DNA of 10,000 nt. Source: Rheinheimera sp. GTDB lineage: Bacteria; Pseudomonadota; Gammaproteobacteria; Enterobacterales; Alteromonadaceae. Below, in pieces: positions 5,567-10,000 of this stretch (the first letter of the stretch is position 1; each line of letters begins with the position of its first letter). Made by a program: the position numbers and the translations under genes. Location of the stretch: NCBI RefSeq assembly GCF_020217005.1, contig NZ_JAIWOI010000182.1, positions 1-10,000 of the forward strand, in the 5' to 3' direction. The notes beneath the pieces were generated by a model. That model was not told the origin of the DNA, did no database searches, and saw only the letters and a program-made list of their open reading frames with translations.

Positions 5567-6781
5567 ATGAGCTTATTTAACGATATCTACAGTGCGGTTG
5601 AGCGGCAGTTTTTCTACAGCCTGACATTAAAAATTGTCGGCAATATAGGCTTTTTAACACTGATTTTCTGGCTGGCGATGTTTGCAGCTTACCCGGCTGA
5701 AGGAGGTGCCGGACACAGCTGGTGGTGGATTTTAGTGCTGGGAACAGGCGCCTTTATTTTTACCATAGGTTACCTGATGCACTTAATAGTACGACCGGTA
5801 AAAGCGCTGGTCGATGCGCTGCAACAAGCTAATCAGGCAGGCAGTGATTTAAAAACCCGATTACCAGCCTTTACCTTTGACGAATTCCGCACTTTGTCTG
5901 AGCAATACAACTTATTTGTTGATCAGTTATCCGGTATGTTGCGAGGCATTCATCAGCAAGCGTCCAGCAACTTTGCCGTCAATCAGCAAGTGGCAGAAGC
6001 CGTGCATAGCACCAGACGTCAGTTACAAGGTGCAGAACAAAGTAGTCAGCAAATCCGCCAGCAAAGTGATCAGTCGTTACAACGCCTGGCCGAGATAGTA
6101 CAAAGCAATGATCAGGTGATAGTGGTAGCCAGCAGTACTGTACATAATGCTAAAAACGCCAGCACTCAGCTGGATCAGCTCACCAACCAGTTGCATAAAA
6201 TTGAGCAACTGCTGGCCAACTTTGGTGGCACAGTGACAGGTTTGCAGAAAAATGCCGAAAACGTGCGACAGATTTTATTGATGGTGGAAAACTTCTCTGA
6301 TCAAACGAATTTGCTGGCGTTAAACGCGGCCATTGAAGCGGCAAGGGCTGGTGAAGCGGGCCGGGGTTTTGCTGTGGTGGCAGACGAAGTCCGTACTCTG
6401 GCAGCAAAAGTAAACAGTGCTACAGGCCAGATCTCGGGCTTTCTGAATGAAATGGATGTGTTAGTGCGGGATACCAAAAATGAATCTGAGCAACTGCAAC
6501 AACAAGCCGGTGCGGCTCAGCAGCAAATACAGCAAACCAGTGGCGATTTTAGTCAGTTAGAACTACAACTAAAAAATGCCCAGCAACAGTTAAATCAAAT
6601 TCAACAACATGTACAACAACTGGCGCATAGCTCAGAGCAAAATCATCATCACCTGACTGAAATTGAGCAAGGCACTAACCTGGCTTATCAACAGATGGCG
6701 GCTATTGATCAGGCTACAGAGCAACTGTTATCTGGTACTAAACGCACCCAACAGCAGCTGCAACCTTTTTCTGCAGCTTAA
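5567..6781 (+). CDS. Methyl-accepting chemotaxis protein without a periplasmic sensor domain
   Basis: This 404-residue transducer relays signals to CheA/CheW. Two membrane helices (about 23-43 and 52-75) are joined by only about eight residues, so there is no periplasmic ligand domain. A HAMP-like segment begins at [10 protein letters not shown] (76 onward). A long coiled-coil signalling domain follows. Its hairpin tip (about 241-281, with [35 protein letters not shown]) is the invariant CheA/CheW-binding region. The coiled coil on both sides is strikingly glutamine-rich, including many potential methylation-type Q/E positions. There is no C-terminal CheR-tethering pentapeptide. The start has GAGAG at 5555-5559, 7 nt upstream; AGGA at 5562-5565 is too close to serve. 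The gene ends in a TAA that overlaps the stop of the convergent LysR-type gene. The stimulus may be membrane state or a partner protein, but this is unknown. Confidence 0.93.
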   Translation: MSLFNDIYSAVERQFFYSLTLKIVGNIGFLTLIFWLAMFAAYPAEGGAGHSWWWILVLGTGAFIFTIGYLMHLIVRPVKALVDALQQANQAGSDLKTRLPAFTFDEFRTLSEQYNLFVDQLSGMLRGIHQQASSNFAVNQQVAEAVHSTRRQLQGAEQSSQQIRQQSDQSLQRLAEIVQSNDQVIVVASSTVHNAKNASTQLDQLTNQLHKIEQLLANFGGTVTGLQKNAENVRQILLMVENFSDQTNLLALNAAIEAARAGEAGRGFAVVADEVRTLAAKVNSATGQISGFLNEMDVLVRDTKNESEQLQQQAGAAQQQIQQTSGDFSQLELQLKNAQQQLNQIQQHVQQLAHSSEQNHHHLTEIEQGTNLAYQQMAAIDQATEQLLSGTKRTQQQLQPFSAA

Positions 6782-7689
6782 ATAACGGCGTCTTTATTAT
6801 TCATCTGGCCATTCTGTTGCAATGCTTTAACCAGCTGCAACAGGGCCGGATGAGTCAGTTTTCGCTCTGGAGATATCGCATAAAAACGCTCGGTTACCCT
6901 GTGGATCACCCCAACTTTTAACAAGCGGTAGTTTGTTAATAACTGAGTTTCTAATAACAAGGGCGCAGCAAAAACTCCCAACCCTTGTTGAGCAAAAGCC
7001 TGCATCAAAGCACTGTCATCAAACTCAGCAACCACCTCAGGCTGGATTTCCACTTCGTTAAACCACCCCATCAACTGCTGACGGATAATGGACTTTTTGC
7101 CTTGTAACAAAAACGGTTGGCCTTGCAAAGAATACGGAAAATCCGCAGTAAGCTGCAGTGCCAGAGTTTCGCAGCCATAAACAGCCATAGGAGACTCTGT
7201 AACTAAGTGACTATAAGCCTTTACATGGCTGCCCGGCTGAATAGGCTGATCAGACAACACCATATCAAGCTTATTAATAGCCAATTCAGACAATAAAGCC
7301 GCCAGCTCACCTTCGCGGCAAATCAGTTTAATGGGCAACTGCAATATTGGCTTAAGCATTTCATAAACAAAAGCCTTAGGTAACACATCGGTAATACCTA
7401 CAGTAAAACTTTGCCAGCTGCTGTGCTGCCGGGTCAGAACAGCTTTAAGCTCATCTCCCAGTTGGAAAATATCTGCGGCATAGCGCTGTACCACAAGTCC
7501 GAGCTCAGTAGGAATAAGCCGCTTACCCTGACGAGCAAACAACGCAGTACCTATGCCATGTTCAAAAGCGCTAATTTGACCACTGATAGTTTGCGGAGTG
7601 ATGTGCAACAACTCGCTGACACGGGCAATGCTGCCGTGTTCAGCCACCAGGTAAAAGTAATAAAGTTGGTTATAGTTTACAGGTGTCAT
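6778..7689 (-). CDS. nhaR: NhaR-like LysR-family transcriptional regulator
   Basis: This 303-residue protein has an N-terminal winged helix-turn-helix (about 5-64) and a C-terminal periplasmic-binding-protein-like effector domain (about 92-295). The N-terminus [17 protein letters not shown] with [13 protein letters not shown], plus [10 protein letters not shown] near 223-232 and GWFN near 208-211, closely recalls E. coli NhaR (INYNHLYYFW, TPQTITGQI, FDDAALMKAF). NhaR activates the nhaA Na+/H+ antiporter in response to Na+. No nhaA gene is visible here, so the target is unknown. The start at 7689 gives an N-terminus of the right length, but its ribosome binding site is weak. The gene is convergent with the chemotaxis gene, sharing TTAA at the stops, and divergent from a 536-bp intergenic region with a candidate binding dyad. 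The nhaR symbol reflects subfamily likeness; the regulated genes may differ. Confidence 0.85.
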   Translation of the reverse strand: MTPVNYNQLYYFYLVAEHGSIARVSELLHITPQTISGQISAFEHGIGTALFARQGKRLIPTELGLVVQRYAADIFQLGDELKAVLTRQHSSWQSFTVGITDVLPKAFVYEMLKPILQLPIKLICREGELAALLSELAINKLDMVLSDQPIQPGSHVKAYSHLVTESPMAVYGCETLALQLTADFPYSLQGQPFLLQGKKSIIRQQLMGWFNEVEIQPEVVAEFDDSALMQAFAQQGLGVFAAPLLLETQLLTNYRLLKVGVIHRVTERFYAISPERKLTHPALLQLVKALQQNGQMNNKDAVI

Positions 7690-7706
7690 TCTTATTCAGC
7701 TATTTA

Positions 7707-7730
7707 CGAACATATACTCAGTTATATTCG
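7707..7730. promoter_or_regulatory. Imperfect dyad in front of the NhaR-like gene (candidate LysR-type binding site)
   Basis: CGAACATATAC at 7707-7717 and GTTATATTCG at 7721-7730 form an imperfect inverted repeat with a 3-nt centre, one mismatch and one bulged base. It lies 18 bp upstream of the regulator's start codon and before the possible -10 (TATAAC, 7756-7761) of a plus-strand transcript. LysR-type regulators typically bind such AT-rich dyads next to their own gene. Function is inferred from position only. Confidence 0.35.
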
Positions 7731-7761
7731 AATTTTACTGACAAAGTAAAGAGCGTATAAC

Positions 7762-7857
7762 TAGTTCTGCTGTGAGGTTCCTGCAGAGTTTCATAGCGAC
7801 AGTTTAACCCATAGGCACATCCGCGCCTTTTGCCTCTTGCTAGCAAGGGGCTTTTTT
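7762..7857 (+). ncRNA. Candidate small RNA or orphan leader transcript ending at a terminator
   Basis: No gene precedes the strong plus-strand terminator at 7832-7857; the upstream protein gene is on the other strand and points away. Something transcribed rightwards must therefore start between about 7730 and 7830. TATAAC at 7756-7761 could be a -10, but its -35 is poor. The resulting RNA of about 90 nt would contain a stem of TTCTGC with GCAGAG (near 7766-7788), a short AGGC/GCCT stem (near 7813-7830) and the terminator hairpin. It lacks the conserved core of 4.5S RNA, and I do not recognise 6S, Spot 42 or any riboswitch class. A 5' leader whose gene was displaced by the repeats is the main alternative. 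Confidence 0.3.
7832..7857 (+). terminator. Rho-independent terminator with no upstream gene on its strand
   Basis: GCCTCTTGC at 7832-7840 pairs with GCAAGGGGC at 7843-7851 (one T-G wobble; the central CTAG probably forms the loop). It is followed by six T residues at 7852-7857. The opposite strand has no T tract after the stem, so the terminator acts rightwards only. Confidence 0.8.
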
Positions 7858-7859
7858 AT

Positions 7860-7907
7860 GTCCAGGGATGGACGGTATGTCGCAACCGTCAGGAACGTTG
7901 TTGCGAC
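7860..7907. repeat. Chain of short inverted repeats, partly mutually exclusive
   Basis: GTCCA 7860-7864 pairs with TGGAC 7869-7873 across 4 nt. GACGG 7871-7875 pairs with CCGTC 7886-7890. GTCGCAAC 7879-7886 pairs with GTTGCGAC 7900-7907 across 13 nt. Neighbouring stems share bases (7871-7873 and 7886), so only some can form at once. The chain directly follows the orphan terminator and precedes the 124-bp repeats. Nothing in it looks coding. Confidence 0.55.
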
Positions 7908-7926
7908 GATTTAGCCTTCTCCATTG

Positions 7927-8160
7927 AAGCTGCAGCTTTGTTGACTGCCCTCATTCGCCCCAATCACATAGTGGACTATGTTCATGGGGACTCATTCTCT
8001 TGTCGCCTCGCTGCAACTCCACTGGCTTTGGCTAAACCCTGTCATCGTTCAAGCTGCAGCTTTGTTGACTGCCCTTATTCGCCCCAATCGCATAGTGGAC
8101 TATGCTCATGGGGACTCATTCCTTTGTCGCCTCGCTGCAACTCCACTTGTTTTAGCACTA
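7927..8160. repeat. Two tandem copies of a 124-bp structured repeat
   Basis: Copy 1 starts at 7927 and copy 2 at 8051. The first 97 bp of each align without gaps and differ at only five positions, all transitions; similarity fades after the CTCCACT at 8017-8023 and 8141-8147. Each copy opens with the 12-bp palindrome AAGCTGCAGCTT. Each has a central hairpin: ACATAGT-GG-ACTATGT (7966-7981) in copy 1 and GCATAGT-GG-ACTATGC (8090-8105) in copy 2. An outer CCCCA/TGGGG pair flanks each core. The outermost core pair changes from A-T to G-C between copies, a compensatory double change. The period is not a multiple of three and there is no conserved reading frame, so the array is non-coding. From memory, similar CATAG/CTATG-cored repeats occur in related marine gammaproteobacteria; I could not check this. 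Confidence 0.88.
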
Positions 8161-8228
8161 CGCTGCCTCCATTTAACTGGTAGCTGTGTTTTGCAGGTTC
8201 AATAGGTAAGACCCAGAGGGACGTTTTG

Positions 8229-8570
8229 ATGATGAAGTATCCGGCCATTTTTAAGTTTGCAGGTCAGGATGAGCTGCTCTATATAGCGACCAGGAGTAGT
8301 TTTGAGCACAATTTCCAGCTGCAGCAGGCCTACTTCACACCTGATGATTTGTTGATTGATGCCACTGGACAAGCTTATCTTTTAGATCAAATACAACAGC
8401 AAAGTGTTTTACCTGTAGCAATCCGGCAGTATGAACTGCAGGAGTTGACCGCTTTGGTTCAGGCGCATTTTTTTGCTTTAGCCCAAAGTTGTGTGGTGAA
8501 AATTCAGGCGCCTTCGGTCAGTGTATTATTCGATCTTCTTGCGGAGACTGACCCTGCTGAACAAAGCTAA
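8229..8570 (+). CDS. Small DUF4144-like protein of unknown function
   Basis: This product has 113 residues when started at the ATG at 8229, which has AGAGGG (8215-8220) 8 nt upstream. A second ATG follows at once at 8232, and the in-frame TTG at 8226 is less likely. The sequence starts MMKYPAIFKFAGQDELLYIA and contains DDLLIDATGQAYLLD near 38-52 and a helical stretch ELQELTALVQAHFFALAQSC. This order (a 'WPxIxKxdGDdELiYi'-type N-terminus, then an 'LIDs.G..y.l' strand, then a helix) fits my memory of the DUF4144 family of small cytoplasmic proteins in Vibrio and Shewanella. No catalytic motif, signal peptide or membrane helix is visible. It is the first gene after the repeat region and is followed 66 bp later by a DUF1330-like gene on the same strand; the two may be co-transcribed. 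Confidence 0.75.
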   Translation: MMKYPAIFKFAGQDELLYIATRSSFEHNFQLQQAYFTPDDLLIDATGQAYLLDQIQQQSVLPVAIRQYELQELTALVQAHFFALAQSCVVKIQAPSVSVLFDLLAETDPAEQS

Positions 8571-8636
8571 CAGCAGCTTGTCCTGCGCACTCTTGCTGGT
8601 TAAAGTGAGCGGGGAACCAAACGGAGTAAATTAAAA

Positions 8637-8939
8637 ATGGCAGTTGAATTATTAGTCGGCCTTCAGGTAAACAATGCGGATCTTTATGCTGAATATCGCC
8701 GTTTAATGACGCCTATATTGCATCAACATCAGGGGGATTTTGGCTGTGACTTTTTGGTACAACAAAGTCTTAAACCCGCGGATACGGCCATCAACAGAGT
8801 CTTCACTATTTATTTTGCCAGCCAACAGCTAATGGACAGTTTTTTCACCCATCCTGACTACCTGAAAATCAGACAAGACTATTTTGAACCTGCAGTCTCA
8901 GCCAGCCACATTCTGGCGACTTACCAAAGGCCAGACTAA
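8637..8939 (+). CDS. DUF1330-like dimeric alpha/beta-barrel protein
   Basis: This 100-residue protein has no signal peptide. The N-terminal strand (VELLVGLQV), the motif DLYAEYRRLMTPILHQHQGDF (16-36), a middle strand (RVFTIYFAS) and a helix with FFTHPDYLKIRQDYFEPAV (69-87) match the ferredoxin-like fold of DUF1330 and related monooxygenase-type (ABM) small proteins. In those, two subunits form a beta barrel. No metal or haem ligand set is evident, so an enzymatic role cannot be claimed. The start has GGAG at 8623-8626, 10 nt upstream. Its TAA (8937-8939) overlaps the TAG of the convergent histidine kinase gene. The 66-bp gap after the DUF4144-like gene contains only an imperfect hairpin (TAACAGCA 8568-8575 with TGCTGGTTA 8594-8602) without a T tract, so read-through from that gene is plausible. 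Confidence 0.8.
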   Translation: MAVELLVGLQVNNADLYAEYRRLMTPILHQHQGDFGCDFLVQQSLKPADTAINRVFTIYFASQQLMDSFFTHPDYLKIRQDYFEPAVSASHILATYQRPD

Positions 8940-10000
8940 GTTTGCACTCTGCGCGGAAAATCACAATAAAATACAGTGCCCTCACCAGGCACTGAGTGAA
9001 AACCAATGGTACCGCCCATAGATTCTATAATGGCTTTGCTGATGGCAAGGCCCAGGCCCGTGCCGGACTTCGCCTTGGAGTCAGAGCTATCGGCCTGAGC
9101 AAAACGCTGGAATATCTTTTCCTGAAAATGCAACGGTATCCCCTCGCCTTTGTCTTCAACCTGCAGGCGGGTCTTATCTTCATACTGAGCATAACTCAGA
9201 ACAACCTCAGCACCGGGTTTGGAATATTTAATAGCGTTAGACAATAAGTTACTCAGCACCTGCTGCAGCCTGTGGCTGTCCAGTTGCATCTGAACAGATT
9301 GGCTGTTCAGTACCGTCAAGCGAACGCCGAATTTATCGGCATAAGGCTGATTTTGCACCACAGCCTGCCGGCTTTCCTCAGCTAAATCACAAGGTTGCAA
9401 ATAAAAATCCATTTTCCCTGCACTGAGTTTTTCCATATCCAGTAAATCGTTGACCAACAGCTGCAAGCGTTTACTGTTTTGGCTGGCCACTTTGAGCATT
9501 GCCAGAGCTTTATCAGACAAGGGCCCCAGCACCTGATTGATCACAAGCTCCAGTGCGCCACTGATGGCAGTGATAGGAGTGCGAAGTTCGTGGCTGACAG
9601 TGGAGATAAAATCTGTCTTCATTTGTTCGAGCTGTTTTTGCTCGCTGATATCATGCATCAGCACTAAAGCCCCTAACACCTGACCTGAGCGTGTTTTAAT
9701 CTGTTCTCCGCGGCAGCGGGCCCAGCGTGGCGGTTGCTCCTTGCCTTTAATACAAATATCCTGCCCTACCACTGTTTCACCACGAAAAGCTCTGAGCAAC
9801 GGAATACGTTCTGCAGGTAATACGGTCTGGCCATCGTCTTCATACAAGTCATAATAATGGCTCCATAACTCTGAATCACAGTGCCGTACATCCACGCCGT
9901 GCCAGTCGCGTGCTACCTTATTAAACTGCTCCAGTTGCCCTTCACTGTCGCACGCCACCAACGCATCAGGAATAGAATCGAGCAATAAATCCAGCAACTG
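8936..10000 (-). CDS. PAS-containing sensor histidine kinase (partial, N-terminus outside window)
   Basis: The frame is open to the right edge; the first visible codons read Q-L-L-D-L-L-L, so the start is not in the window. Counting from the Leu at 9997, a PAS domain occupies about 1-118, with LLDSIPDALVACDSEGQLEQFN opening it and a P..R/A-x-RGE segment. A linker (SEQKQLEQMK) leads to the HisKA domain, with the phosphoacceptor H136 in STVSHELRTP (codon 9590-9592). The HATPase domain is complete: N-box with N254 (NLLSNAIKYSK), G1 box DKGEGIP (282-288), F-box IFQRFAQ (295-301) and G2 box GTGLGLAIS (312-320). There is no receiver domain at the C-terminus, and no response regulator gene is visible. 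It should autophosphorylate and pass the phosphate to a partner encoded elsewhere. Membrane or other sensory regions may lie upstream. Confidence 0.93.
   Translation of the reverse strand, partial: QLLDLLLDSIPDALVACDSEGQLEQFNKVARDWHGVDVRHCDSELWSHYYDLYEDDGQTVLPAERIPLLRAFRGETVVGQDICIKGKEQPPRWARCRGEQIKTRSGQVLGALVLMHDISEQKQLEQMKTDFISTVSHELRTPITAISGALELVINQVLGPLSDKALAMLKVASQNSKRLQLLVNDLLDMEKLSAGKMDFYLQPCDLAEESRQAVVQNQPYADKFGVRLTVLNSQSVQMQLDSHRLQQVLSNLLSNAIKYSKPGAEVVLSYAQYEDKTRLQVEDKGEGIPLHFQEKIFQRFAQADSSDSKAKSGTGLGLAISKAIIESMGGTIGFHSVPGEGTVFYCDFPRRVQT

Noticed and set aside
7830..8205. Open frames of 117 and 75 codons on the plus strand across the 124-bp repeats
   Set aside because: The period is not a multiple of three, so the copies are read in different frames. 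The first frame starts inside a terminator, and the differences between copies fit conserved pairing rather than conserved codons.

Overview
The window reads like a chromosomal segment of a free-living, motile gammaproteobacterium, most likely a Rheinheimera/Alishewanella/Shewanella-type member of the Alteromonadales-Chromatiales area. The basis is moderate G+C by eye, glutamine-rich proteins, an NhaR-type LysR regulator, a ParD-like/Map gene pair, and structured intergenic repeats. The taxonomic call is an inference from gene character, not from a marker gene. I see no phage, transposase, integrase, CRISPR, rRNA or tRNA.

Layout. 1-286: the tail of an unidentified protein and its terminator. 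287-603: a non-coding array of 75-bp repeats rich in hairpins. 604-1722: a CaCA-type Ca2+/Na+ antiporter and its terminator. 1739-3250: a CNNM/HlyC-CorC-type membrane protein, with a good -10 box in front and a bidirectional terminator behind. 3253-5391, all on the minus strand: a tightly packed ParD-like / type I methionine aminopeptidase / short-chain dehydrogenase operon, then a 66-residue orphan protein. 5392-5566: a divergent control region with a palindrome. 5567-6781: a membrane chemotaxis transducer without a real sensory domain. 6778-7689, minus strand: an NhaR-like regulator. 7690-8228: a large intergenic region holding a possible regulator-binding dyad, a terminator with no gene in front of it (a small-RNA candidate), a chain of hairpins and two copies of a 124-bp repeat. 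8229-8939: two small proteins, DUF4144-like and DUF1330-like. 8936-10000, minus strand: a PAS-containing sensor histidine kinase that runs off the right edge.

How the genes fit together. There is no single pathway. Cation handling recurs: the antiporter, the CorC/CNNM-like protein, and an NhaR-like regulator, whose E. coli relative responds to Na+. None of these is demonstrably co-regulated. The one clear multigene unit is ParD-like–map–SDR, joined by a 32-bp and a 4-bp overlap and preceded by an inverted repeat over the promoter region. Chemosensing is represented by the MCP and the histidine kinase.

The strongest unexplained signals are non-coding. The two repeat families differ from each other. 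The 124-bp family shows a compensatory base-pair change between its two copies, which suggests selection on a folded form.
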